A stretch of 64,000 nucleotides of DNA from Manihot esculenta. Lineage: Eukaryota > Streptophyta > Magnoliopsida > Malpighiales > Euphorbiaceae. The notes beneath the pieces are model-generated. The model worked only from the letters and a program-made list of their open reading frames with translations, ran no database searches and had not been told where the DNA came from. Positions 10,825 to 21,602 of the stretch are shown here, piece after piece. Within the stretch, counting starts at the first letter, position 1; every line of letters starts with the position of its first letter. The DNA is taken from NCBI RefSeq assembly GCF_001659605.2, contig NC_035170.2, forward strand, positions 13,186,502 through 13,250,501, written 5' to 3'. Position numbers and translations under genes: made by a program.

Positions 10825-12348
10825 CTATCTGTTTCCATAGCGGAGGATCCCCTTGCTGTCGAATCTGAACTCACTATCCTTGCCTGACTGAACAGTTCTG
10901 GCAATCTTCACTAACTCTGGGTCCTCATGCTGTTTCTGAGCCACCTGCTCCAGAAACACGGGTGTTACTTTCATCTGGGAAACTAAAGCACCTGTACCAG
11001 ACAACTCCAACTGCAGACCTTCATTCATGAGCTCGAAAAACTGCCTCACCACTGGCCTCCTCTCTGCTGAAATATGGGACAAACTGCCAAGTGATTTCCG
11101 GCTTAAGGCGTTTGCCACAACATTCGCCTTATCCGGATGGTACTGGATCTTGCAATCATAGTCACTAAGCAATTCTACCCATCTTCTCTGCCTCATATTC
11201 AGCTCCCTCTGACTCAAGATGTACTGCAGGCTTTTATGATCTGTGAAGATCTCACATTTAACCCCATAAAGGTAGTGCCTCCACATCTTGAGTGCAAAGA
11301 TCACCGCTGCCATTTCTAGGTCATGTATAGGGTAATTCAACTCGTGCTTCTTTAGCTGTCTAGAAGCATAAGCAATCACCCTTTCATTCTGCATTAGCAC
11401 ACAATCCAGTCCCACACGGGACGCATCGCAAAAGACTGTGAAGTCCTCATTACTAGTCGGCAGAGCTAACACCGGTGCTGAAGTCAACCTCTTCTTTAGC
11501 TCCTCAAAGCTCTCTTCACACTGGTTGGTCCACACGAACCTCTGGTTCTTCTTGGTCAATTTGGTCATGGGAGCTGCAATCTTAGAGAAGTCCTAAACGA
11601 ACCTCCTGTAGTAACCTGCCAAACCCAAGAAACTCTTGATCTCTATCACTGTAGTGGGTCTAGGCCAGTTAGCTACGGCTTCCACTTTCTTGGGGTCTAC
11701 CTCGATTCCATTTTCTGACACCACATGCCCCAAGAAGGAGATGCTCCTCAGCCAGAACTCACACTTGGAGAACTTGGCATACAAGCCATGTTCCCTCAAG
11801 GTCTGCATAACTAACCTCAGATGATGGGCATGCTCCTCTGCATTCCTAGAATACACTAAAATATCATCTATGAAGACAATAAGAAAGTGATCCAGGTACT
11901 GGCTAAACACTCTGTTCATGAGATCCATGAATGTTGCAGGGGCATTGCTTAACCCGAACGGCATCACAAGGAACTCATAATGCCCATATCTGGTCCTGAA
12001 TGCTGTCTTCGGTACATCCTCTTCCCTTATCCTTAGCTGATGGTACCCTGATCTCATATCTATCTTGGAGAAACAACCTGCTCCTGCTAGCTGGTCGAAT
12101 AGATCGTCGATCCTTGGCAACGGGTACTTATTCTTGGTAGTGACCTTGTTTAACTGCCTGTAGTCGATACAAAGTCTAAGGGATCCATCCTTCTTTTTCA
12201 CAAATAGCACTGGAGCACCCCAAGGTGAGGTACTCGGTCGGATGAAACCCCTATCTACCAGCTCTTGCAACTGCTCTTTTAACTCTTTCAATTCCGCTGG
12301 TGCCATCCTGTAGGGAGGGATAGAGATCGGTCTAGTTGCAGGCATCAA
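10825..12348 (-). pseudogene. Reverse transcriptase-RNase H, copy C (broken)
   Basis: The reverse transcriptase domain (about 12348-11600) has the fingers motif [19 protein letters not shown] and the catalytic FIDDILVYS box (the family's variant of YxDD). RNase H (about 11450-11080) has [25 protein letters not shown] and a terminal VVANALSRK. It makes cDNA and removes the RNA template. A stop near 11591-11593 (CAG-to-TAG within FVQDFS) separates the two open segments. A 1-base indel near 12350 takes the upstream protease out of frame. Confidence 0.92.
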
Positions 12349-12947
12349 TTCAATTTCAAACTCTGATCCCTAGCAGGTGGTAAACCTGGCAGCTCATCTG
12401 GGAAAACATCTAAGAACTCTCTGACCGCTGGCACTGAGGCGGGCTCTCTGACATGACTATCCAGCTCTCTCACATGAGCTAGAAAACCCTGACAACCTCT
12501 CCTGAGCAGCCTACGAGTCTGTAGGGCTGATATCAAACCTCTAGGTGTACTCTCCCTGTCTCCTCTGAAGACAACCTCTGACCCATCCTGACATCTGAAC
12601 CTGACTACCTTGTCTCTGTAATCCAAGGTAGCACCATGGGTAGATAGCCAATCCATCCCTAGAATGACGTCAAAATCTATCAAATCTAGAACCACAAGGT
12701 CGGCGGACAAACATCTTCCCTCCACAAAAACTGGACTACACTGGCAGACTGACTCTGCCACTGACGGGTCACACTTGGGTCCACTGACCCATAGGGGACA
12801 CTCTAACCCAGAGACCATCAATCCCAACCTCTCGACGACCCTCGGAGCAATGAAAGAATGAGATGCACCAGGATCCAATAATGCATACACATCAGAACAA
12901 CCAATGATGAGATTACCTGACACCACGGTGTTGGATGTGTTTGCCTC
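12345..12947 (-). pseudogene. Aspartic protease, copy C (broken)
   Basis: A retropepsin-like domain that would cleave the polyprotein. The active site is LLDPGASHSF (D-P-G-A, a variant also seen in other plant chromoviruses) near 12870, with the flap-side motif VILGMDWLSTHG near 12640. It is preceded by a stop (MTQ, then CAG-to-TAG) that separates it from gag. It loses frame close to 12350 compared with the same stretch in copy A. Confidence 0.88.
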
Positions 12948-14514
12948 CTACTGAGTCATGGTGAAGATCCGCGCTGGAGCCGACGGGCCTTCACCCCTGA
13001 AACCCGCTGAAGAAGAGGCTGCCCCTCTTCCTCTACCTCTGCCACTAGCCTGAGTCGCGGCTGGAGCTACTGGCTGAGCCACACTACCAGAAGCTGTCTG
13101 CTGAGACTGTGCCATAAAAACTGCCCTAGGACACTCCCGTGCCATGTGTCCCTCCTGCCCACATCTGAAACAGGCTGTCGACCCAACCAGACATACTCCC
13201 TTGTGCGGCTTCCCACACTTCATGCATACTGCATTATCTGCACCTGAGCTCGAGCCATTTCCCAATCCCAGACCTGACTTGATCTTGCTCAAGAACTTGT
13301 TCTTCTTGGACTTCTTGTGGCCTCTGTCCCACCTCTTACTGCCTGAAGCTGCTGAACTCAAGGAAGAAGGATCCAACTTTCCCCCACCTGGGGTCTTGGA
13401 ACCAGACGACTGTGCCACTGACTGCTTAACTCTTCCCTCGATTATGGCACTAGCCTCCATTCTCCGGGCCATATCCATTATGGCATGGAAACTCTCCCTC
13501 TCTACTGACTAAATCAAGGAGGAATACCTAGAATGGAGCTTCATGATATACCTCATTGACTTTTTCTGATCTGTATCCAGGTTTTGCCCGGCAAACGACA
13601 ATAGCTCCAAAAATCTGTCTGTGAACTCATCCACACTCATCTCATCCGTCTGCCTCAGCTGCTCGAACTCAATCATCGTCAATTCTTTTGAATTGTCAGG
13701 GAAAGCCCATCCTGCAAACTCATTTGCAAACTCCTCCCATGATAGGCTGTCCAACCTCGGGTTCACATAGTTCTTAAACCACTCTCAGGCCTTCTTGCAT
13801 TTTAGTGTGAACCTAGCCATCTGAATGGCTCTACTGTCATCAGCTCCTATCTCATCTGTAATCACCTTGACCCTCTCAAGGTACACAAACGGGTCATCAC
13901 CGGTTTCAAACTGGGGAGCACCCAGCTTCATGTAATCGGTCATCTTGACCTTGCTCCCCCCAGATGAGCTAGGTTTAGGCATTTGAGTTTCTGGGACAGT
14001 AGGTGCTGCTGGTGGTGGAGGAGGTGCAGCATCCCCTGGGGTAGGGTTTGCTGTACCTGGATGGTAGGGTGGGGGTGGATACATAGGGTACTGTGGGTAG
14101 AAAGGTGGGTATGGCATCTGAGAGTGATAAGGGTTAAAACTGGGGTAATCCGATGTACCTCCCATCGAATACCCGGGATTATGTGAAAAGGGTGGGTAGT
14201 AAGGTGGCTGAACAAATCCCGAGGCCTGGGTGCCTCCTTGGGACTCTCCCATTCCTTCTTCCGACATACTTACTCCGAGACTGCCATCCCTCCTCTGATC
14301 CACATCCATCTGATCCCCCACATTCTCTGACATATCCCCTTGCACTGTTCCCCTCACTGATCTGCTTCTACCCAGATCCAAAGACCTTCTAGGGTCTCTT
14401 ACTGCTCTTTCTCTGCTGGACCTACTTGACATTGCCCTAGGCAATGCAGGAGGACGGGCATCAGTGCCCTCGTCCTGGGGTGGTACTCTAGTCAATCGTG
14501 CAGATCGACGAGTT
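12948..14514 (-). pseudogene. gag of chromovirus copy C (broken)
   Basis: The same order as in copy A: a basic N-terminus (RGTRRSARLT), a Pro/Tyr-rich section (about 14210-14020), the gag domain and nucleocapsid with CMKCGKPHKGVC and a CCHC knuckle CFRCGQEGHMAREC. The conserved start ATG of copy D is AAG here (about 14512-14514); an upstream frame stays open to 14612. Stops occur at ~13784 (a Gln/Arg codon to TGA) and ~13508 (a Gln codon to TAG). It lies between the primer-binding site and protease, as expected. Confidence 0.88.
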
Positions 14515-14779
14515 CCTCTCTTCCTGTTTTCTGAAAAACAACATACATCACATAGAACATTAGCATCAAATGGTTCATGTGCAAACACATGAACCTGCAT
14601 CACATACATCACATATCAAAGCATAACTTTAATGCACATGCATAAAATCATGGCATTTCACATCATCATTCAAGACAGAGCTCTTCATCCTATCCTAGTG
14701 GACATGATTTTCCTATTGTGCTTGACCTTCTAGAACATCTATGAGCCCGACACTCTAGGTCCGACCATATGAACCTAGG

Positions 14780-14791
14780 GCTCTGATACCA
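14780..14791 (-). other. Primer-binding site of copy C
   Basis: TGGTATCAGAGC on the minus strand, three bases after the end of the 5' LTR remnant. It is complementary to the 3' end of initiator tRNA-Met. Confidence 0.88.
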
Positions 14792-14794
14792 ATC

Positions 14795-15000
14795 TGTAAC
14801 GATCCGAAAATCGGATCGCTACCGGCGCTAGGATCCAGATCGGCTTAAGGCCGCCGGGACCCGTAGCAAGCCAAACATTCATCCTGTGAACCTGTTTAAT
14901 CCCATACATGATCAACAACATACATAAAAAATTTTGAACTTTTCTTTCCATTCAATCACCAAACTCAACCTGTGCATGCACTATACATAATCATACTCAT
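14795..15000 (-). repeat. 5' LTR remnant of copy C
   Basis: Only the last 206 bases of the LTR (GGATCGTTACA end at 14795) remain. At 15001 an Athila LTR begins abruptly, and the rest of this LTR is not found on the far side of the Athila element. It was therefore lost in the deletion that ends at 22911. Confidence 0.9.
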
Positions 15001-16372
15001 TGACAGGACCGGTTGTCGAAGCCGGCCAAAAATAACCTTCTTGGTTACCTACAATTTACAATTGTAGACAGTGGTGAAGGATCGTATCCACAGAGAATTG
15101 ATTACCTATTTATTTATCACAATCAAGACCAATAAAACCGATTGAAAACACAATAGAAGGCAAGTAATTGCAAACAGAACAAAAGTAAAGTGCAAGGAAA
15201 GTAAAAGGGGGGTTTTACGATGATTTGATTAACAACTATTGAAAACAATTAAAACAGCAAGTAATTAAAATAAGAGAGAAATCAATAAGAGAAAAGTCTA
15301 GTTGAAGATATGGATCCACTTTGGTTATTTGGGTTGATCATTGAAACATGGTTATCTTGATTGATTCAATAGGTTGGTTATGGGGGTGGAAGACGCTTCT
15401 CACCACCATGTCTTTCCTTATGAATAAACTGATTAGGGAATGTCCTCTAATCAATTACTAATCAACAAATTGCCAAGGAACGTCCTTGGGCCATAGGCAT
15501 CAAAACAATTGCCAATTGCATGAAGAACAAGAAAGATCCAAACCCTAACTACTCAAACGCATGAGATGATGTTAGATCATGCAATTTCTTGGGTTTTTAC
15601 ACCAAGTGTTCTTAGATCAGAATATTTCCAGCAATTACGGACTAACAAATATCCTAATCCAACAATCAATTAACTTTGCAATCAAGAATCAAGTGGCCAA
15701 TTTGATCAAAACAACAAAGCAATCTTGGAATCAAAGCACAATTGCATGAGTATTGAATAAAATCAAAGAACATAGTTTCTGTTCAGATCTCACAACCCTT
15801 TAAACAACCTTAGTTTCAACCAAACTTCAACTAGAAAGAGGGTTTCAGCCACTCATGGCTGAACCAACCAAACATAAAATAAAAGAGAAGAAAGTAAGAA
15901 GATGAACAAAAGTGTGGAGAGAGCCCTGGAGAGGCCTTGTCGATTTTGGGAGGATGGAAAAGCGTCTGTGTTCTGAAGGTTCGGCGGCCGAAGGTGGAGA
16001 TTCGGCGGCCGAAGGTGGAGATTCGGCGGCCGAAGGTAGTGGACTTTCGTCTCTGCCTGCATGGTTCGGCGGCCGAAGGTGCCGCCGAAGGTGGTCCACT
16101 TTCGTCTCTGGAGTCCACTTTCGTCTCTGGAGTCCTCTTTCGGCCGCCGAAGGTTGCCACCGAAGGTGACTGATTTTTGGCTTTCGAAAGTTGCCTCCGA
16201 AGGTTGCTTCTCTAATTTTGGCTTCTTTTGGCATTTTTAAGAGCATTTTCTCCAAATTGTTTCTTCACACCTAATACTTGCAAAACATAATTAAAACTAC
16301 AAAATTAGGTAGAATAGGTGCAAATAAACATCAATAAGATCATGAAAATATGGACTAAAATATGCTCTATCA
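15001..16372 (-). repeat. 3' LTR of Athila element J
   Basis: 1372 bp. The minus strand begins TGATAGAGCATA and ends CGGTCCTGTCA. It is highly similar to 21603-22911. It contains a palindrome cassette at 15978-16190 not typical of Athila LTRs. The target-site bases on this side are CTCAT (14996-15000). Confidence 0.92.
15978..16190 (+). repeat. TTCGGCGGCCGAA cassette inside an Athila LTR
   Basis: At least five full palindromes plus half-sites in ~200 bp, with the spacer TTTCGTCTCTGGA. Both the palindrome and the spacer also occur together in the LTRs of the unrelated chromovirus family (for example near 1990-2060). The other LTR copy (22576-22760) carries a slightly shorter version with fewer units. 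Confidence 0.9.
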
Positions 16373-16394
16373 AATACCCCCACTCTTAAGCTTT
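16373..16394 (-). other. Polypurine tract of Athila element J
   Basis: The minus strand reads CTTAAGAGTGGGGGTATT directly before the 3' LTR. It is the likely plus-strand primer. Confidence 0.7.
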
Positions 16395-17445
16395 TGCTTG
16401 TCCTCAAGCAAATAAACATAGTCAAATAAGTCTTCCTTAGCTCTAGATCCTTATTTCCACTTAAGCTCATACTCAAGACACCTATTTTGAATCATTGCAG
16501 TGAAGAATATATGAATGAAGATTACTTACCTCCTTTCCTTGTTTCCCTTTGCTTACCATGGCTAGGATTTGTTTTCCTCAAGAGAGACATGCACATTATG
16601 TTAAGACTTTTTCTAGCTTTTGGATTGACTTGCCCTTACCTTGAAGTACTTTATTCGGGCTTCTTGCACTTTGATTTTGCTTGAAAAGATCACCAACCTT
16701 TTGACGTGAAGGTACATATTTGTGATACCCACCCCCAGTTACTCAGTTGATCACCTTTACAAGTGGCTACTAGCTCTTTTCATAGTCTTTTTGACCATTG
16801 GAATATTTTCTTGTTTTGTGCTTTTGAGGGCTTTGCCTTTGCTGAATTTTCTTTCTCTCAATGATTTGGGCAAATCAACACCAATTGCTAAATCAAGTCA
16901 TATTAAGTTCATTCACACAATTTTAATTTATTCTCAATCAATTGAGGGTCATCAATACATTTTTCACCATGGCAAACTCAAAGATTCAATTCAAAAGGCA
17001 ATTCTCAAACATGAATACAACTCACTGCAATTGATTCAACATAAGTTTAAAGAGTTTTCACATCAATGGGGTCATGGAAAGGAAGACTCATCTAACATAG
17101 TTCATCAGTTTGAGTAGAGCAAAACAAAAAGAAGAAGAAGAAGGTTGTGGATGTGTGTGTTTTATTGAAAGCATAAACAAATTAAAATTTAACTGTGGCT
17201 AATTAACTTAAGACTGAAAGGAAAAAGAAAAAAATTTTGCAATCTGAAAGCATGAGAAATCGCAGAAAAGAAGGGAAGAAGAAGAAAAAGGGAGAAGGAG
17301 AAGAAAGGAGATATGCACCCCCACACTTAAATCATGCATTGTCCTCAATGTAAAAGAAGAGAGAAGAGGAGAGGAGAAGAAGAGAAGAAGAGAACAAAAG
17401 AAACTGAGTACTTCCCTGGGGTGTGGTGTGCATGGCATGATCACT
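16395..17445 (-). other. Athila J region between integrase and 3' LTR
   Basis: About 1 kb without a convincing sense-strand coding region. It contains a direct-repeat-like TTGCTTGTCCTCAAGCAA inverted repeat (about 16396-16413) and, at 17311-17345, a second purine-rich block (minus strand TTAAGTGTGGGGGTGCATAT) that resembles an Athila polypurine tract. In complete Athila elements this region can hold an env-like frame; none is seen. Confidence 0.6.
17311..17345 (-). other. Second polypurine-tract-like block
   Basis: The minus strand has GAGGACAATGCATGATTTAA followed by GTGTGGGGGTGC, just downstream of integrase. It resembles the polypurine context of the true tract near 16373 (also preceded by TTGAGGACAA), so it may be an internal second priming site. 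Confidence 0.55.
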
Positions 17446-18921
17446 TTAGGCAGAAGGATGTTGTAGTGGAACTTCTTCCACCACTTGTACTGCGAATCCT
17501 TCAAAGTATAGCTTCAGACGATGGCCGTTCACTTTGAAGATTTTTCCAGTTTCCATGCTTTTGATGTCTACAGCTCCATGTGGGTAGGCATGTTCTACAA
17601 TGAATGGTCCAATCCATCTAGACCGTAGCTTTCCTGAAAATAGTTTCGAACGAGAGTCAAAGAGCAAGACTTTATCACCAACCTCAAATTGCTTTCTTGA
17701 AAGATGATTGTCATGGGAGGCTTTGGTATTTGCTTTGTAGTTCCAAGAGTTCTCATATGCATCTCGTCTTATTTCCTCAAGCTCTTGCAGTTATAACTTG
17801 CGATGGTGGCCAGCTTCTTTGAGGTCCATGTTGCAATTCTTTACAGCCCAATATGCCTTGTGCTCAAGCTCAACTGGGAGGTGACAAGCTCTCCCATAGA
17901 CAAGTCTATAAGGAGACATACCTATGGGAGTCTTGTAGGCTGTTCTGTAGGCCCATAAGGCATCCTCTAATCTTGAGCTCCAATCCTTTTGGTTGGGAGA
18001 AACTGTCTTTTCAAGGATGGCTTTGATTTCTCTGTTGGACACTTCAGCTTGTCCATTTGTCTGAGGGTGGTAGGCTCTGGATGTTCTGTGGATGACATTA
18101 TGTTTTCTGAGAAGGTTTTCCACTACCCTATTGCAAAAATGGGTCCCTCTATCACTGATGATTGCTTTGGGTACTCCATGTCTGGCAAAGATGTTGGTCT
18201 TCACAAAGTCTATCACTGCCTTGGCATCATCAGTCTTAGTTGCTCTAGCCTCCACCCACTTGGATACATAATCCACTGCAAGGATGATATAAGTGTATCC
18301 AAAGGATGGTGGGAATGGTCCCATGAAGTCTATGCCCCAAACATCAAATACCTCGCAGACCATGATGGGGTTTTGTGGCATTTGATTCCTTTTGCTCAAA
18401 TTTCCAGTTTGTTGACACCTAGCACATGTCCTGCAAAACATAAAAGCATCTCGAAACATGGTGGGCCAAAATAGGCCACTTTCAAGTATCTTGTGAGCAG
18501 TTTTCCTTGGACCAAAGTGTCCTCCACAACTATATGAATGACAAAAAGTAAGCACAGAGGCTATTTCTTGATCAGGAATGCATCTTCTTATCATTTGGTC
18601 AGCACAATGTTTCCACAAATATGGCTCATCCCAAACATAGTATTTGGCATCTTTTTTTATTTTATCTTTAGTGTGCTTAGGCATATCAGAAGGTAAGTTA
18701 CCTGTGGCCAAGTAGTTTACCATATCGGCGTACCATGGCTCATTGGACTGAGCAAGGAAGATTTGTTCAAGGAGGTCTTCCTTGGTTTCTTCAGATTCAG
18801 GAAGGCATGCTTGTGGTGGATTCTGCTGGGGGAGATTCGGCGGCCGAAAAGGTGCTGGGTTCGGCGGCCGAAGTTCTTCAATTTGCGGAATGAGCTTTGG
18901 CGATGGATTCGGCTTCCGCAA
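17446..18921 (-). pseudogene. Integrase of Athila element J
   Basis: It would insert the element's cDNA. The open frame begins in the RPPN-repeat linker (about 18921-18790). It then shows the H2C2 zinc region ([20 protein letters not shown]) and the catalytic core with D in [10 protein letters not shown] in SDRGTHF and E in [11 protein letters not shown] stop near 17793 (GCAACTATAA side, 'HHRKL' end) splits off the C-terminal part, which continues at 17667-17446 ([14 protein letters not shown], a GPF module). The core itself is uninterrupted. Confidence 0.9.
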
Positions 18922-19090
18922 GTCAGTGGGGTTCGGCGGCCGAAAGATGTTCGGCGGCTGAAGAATGTCTTCTTTCCGCGCAGTGTCTTGCTCAAGTGGT
19001 GCGACAGAAGGTGGTGTCTAAATGGCAGTGGGGTTCGGCGGCCGAAAGTGGGCTAAGTTCGGCGGCCGAAGATCTTCTGTCTGCTTGATC
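18800..19090 (-). repeat. Palindrome-built proline-rich linker replacing reverse transcriptase
   Basis: Between protease and integrase the minus strand carries about seven TTCGGCCGCCGAA or close copies, read as RPPN/QPPN repeats in one continuous frame apart from a single TAG near 19018-19020. Around 75 codons stand where ~500 or more codons of reverse transcriptase and RNase H would be expected. Plus-strand reads of the same DNA give the unrelated RRPK and SAAE shadows. Confidence 0.85.
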
Positions 19091-20804
19091 TCAACTTGCT
19101 GAATGCTGCAGATTGTTTCTTTCAGTTTCAGGTTTTCAATCCTGCAAAGATCATCATCTAAAACAGAGTCTTGATTCTCATTAAACACATCTTGGCTCAA
19201 ACAATCAATAATATCAAGACCATAAACAGGGGACATATCATGAGGATATTTCATGGCATCATAAACATTGTACTTGATTACCTCTCCTTCAAACTCCATG
19301 GTAAGAGTACCATCATGCACATCAATTTTAGTTCTAGCAGTACTCAAGAAGGGACGTCCAAGAAGAATGTCAGAACTAGTATTGCAACTATCTTCCTTAG
19401 TATCAATCACATAAAAATCAGTAGGAAAGACAAGTTCATCTACTTGGACTAAGACATCTTCAAGAACACCTATGGGGTATACCACAGATCTATCAGCCAA
19501 TTGTATCACAACTCTTGTTTCTTTTAGTGCATATGCATTGAGAGATTTATAGATGGAGAGAGGCATGACATTAATAGATGCACCAAGGTCACACATGGCT
19601 TTCTTGATACCAACATTCCCAATTTTGCAAGAGATAGCAAACATACCTTTGTCCTTGCATTTGGTGGGGAGTTCCCTTTTAATGACAGCAGTTACTACCT
19701 CACCTACACTTACTTTTTCTCTTTCTGCAAGCTTCCTTCTATTAGTGCAAAGTTCTTTCAGAAATTTAGCGTACCTGGGAATCTGCTTAACAGCATCTAG
19801 TAGAGGTATATTGATTTGCACTTTTCTGAAAGTGTCAAGAATCTCCTTTTCTTCTTTTTCTTTTTGTGTTCTTTCAAACCTCTTGGGAAAAGGAGGTGGA
19901 ATGTGGAAACTTAATTTCTGATCAGCTCTTTGCGCAAGGAGAACTTCAGTTTGCGCAGGAGTGGCCTCCGGGATGGGCCTTCGCGCAATGTGCTCTTCTG
20001 CAGTTGGTTCTTGCGCATAGGTTTCCCTTTCAGATTGTGTAGGAGGTGTTCTTTCATCAATCTTGGCCTCTTGAAGCTCTTTTCCACTTCTCAAAGTAAT
20101 GGCACTGACATTTTGTCTAGGGTTAGTTTCAGTTTGAGAAGGGAGCTTACCTTGAGATTCAGATCTGCCGATGGATGCGGCCAATTGGCCTATCTCTTGT
20201 CGCACGCCTTGCATGGTATTGACCATTGTCTCCATCATTGTTTGCATGATCTTCTCAAGGTTCTGATTTGGATTTGAAGGTGCTGGTTGAGCTTGATTTC
20301 TTTGGAGAATTTGGTAATTCTGACTATTGTTGGCCCTTCCATAGCTGTAATTGGGATGGTCTCTCCAACCTGGATTGTATGTATTAGAGTATGGATCATG
20401 CCTAGGCTGGTTGTGGTACCCTCCAATAGCGTTGGCTTGGTGGTGATCTTCTTGGAGTGTGGGACATTGATCAGTTGGGTGTCCTACATGAGCATAGATC
20501 TCACATGGCCTAGGTGGTGGAATTGCTTGCATTGTTGGACCTGGCTAAGGGCGATCTTTTCCACAAGAGAAGTTAGTTTTGAGATTTGAGATTCAACAGA
20601 GGATGTTCTTACCTCATAGATTCCTCTTTGTGTTTGCTCTTCTTCTTCATATTGCTTTGATGAAGCCGCAAGATTGGATATTAGTTCCTTCATCTCCCTA
20701 GGTGTCTTGTCTAGGATAGATCCTCCACAGGCTACATTTATGAGTTTTCTTTCTGATGGAATCAATCCTCCATAGAAGAACTGAATGAGGGCTTTGTCTG
20801 ACAT
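19021..20804 (-). pseudogene. gag C-terminus and protease of Athila element J
   Basis: The upstream part (20804-20484) has the Athila gag motifs LIQFFYGGL and VACGGSILDKTP. The main frame (20532-19018) has a Cys/His knuckle-like CEIYAHVGHPTDQC, a Gln/Asn-rich spacer, and RYAKFLKELC. The protease core AMCDLGASINVMPLSIYKSL follows near 19590, with DILLGRPFL near 19370. The protease active site has the Athila-typical D-L-G-A. A frameshift or stop near 20490-20540 separates the two frames. The protein would process and package the element's RNA. Confidence 0.88.
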
Positions 20805-21069
20805 ATCATGTTGTGGACAACCTGTACATAGTCTTTCAAACCTTTTCCAATAATCATATAAGTCTTCAGTTGGTTTTTTGTCTTATGCTAGTGATTTCTC
20901 TTATTATGCCAATTGATTTAGATGGTGGGAAGTATTTGTCCAAAAAGGCTTGGACCATATCATCCCAAGAAGTTATAGATCTAGGTGGCAAATAAAATAA
21001 CCAATCCTTAGCATGGTCATCTAATGAAAAAGGGAAGGCTCTTAGTTTAACATGATCTTCAGAGATCCC

Positions 21070-21564
21070 TTAACGTCTCATGGATGAGTAAATAATTTTA
21101 AATTCTTTTAAGTGCTTATGTGGATTTTCATTTTGCAAACCTCTAAATTTAGGGAGCTGATGAATCAAACCTGATTTCAGTTCAAAGGGAACTGTAAGAG
21201 GCGGATAGGTGATGCAAAGTGGAGCATAATCACCTATAGGAGTTGCTAACTCCCTCATGGTTCTTTCCCTTTGTGCTTGTGGCCTATTTGCTGGATTGTC
21301 TTGAATTATCTGGCCTTGGACAGCATGTCCATTATGGGCAGCAGCTGGTGCTTGAGGTTCTGCCATTGGTGTGCAACTTGATTGCTGGAGTGCAGGACTT
21401 TCGGCGGCCGAATGTTGATGTGGTTCGGCGGCCGAAGGTTGGGCAGAATGTTCTTCAGGCGCAGAAACTTGCTTTCCAAGCCTTCTGAGAGTGCGTTCAA
21501 TTTCTGGATCAAAGGGTAGAGTGTCCCTATGTTCAGACCTGGTCATGAAAACAAAAATAAACAA
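21070..21564 (-). pseudogene. gag N-terminal part of Athila element J
   Basis: It begins near the first Met (MTRSEHRDTL, ~21545) after the primer-binding site. It has the Athila signature PPLTVPFELKSGLIHQLPKF and HKHLKEFKIIYSSM. It stops at a TAA at ~21070 just after MRR; gag text continues beyond in the same lineage (WLFYLPP, ~20980) with further stops. Two TTCGGCGGCCGAA copies lie inside the coding region at ~21400-21436, adding RPP-type residues without closing the frame. Confidence 0.85.
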
Positions 21565-21579
21565 ACAAGTAAAATCAAA

Positions 21580-21598
21580 TCCCCGGCAACGGTGCCAA
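21580..21598 (-). other. Primer-binding site of Athila element J
   Basis: The minus strand reads TTGGCACCGTTGCCGGGGA, four bases after the 5' LTR end. It resembles the TGGCGCCGTTGCCGGGGA site described for Athila-type elements (tRNA-Asp type). Confidence 0.82.
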
Positions 21599-21602
21599 TT
21601 TT

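Noticed and set aside
16722..17117. 131-codon plus-strand frame as an env-like or host gene
   Set aside because: It is antisense to Athila J in a non-coding spacer and shows no recognisable domain; a hydrophobic start alone is not enough.
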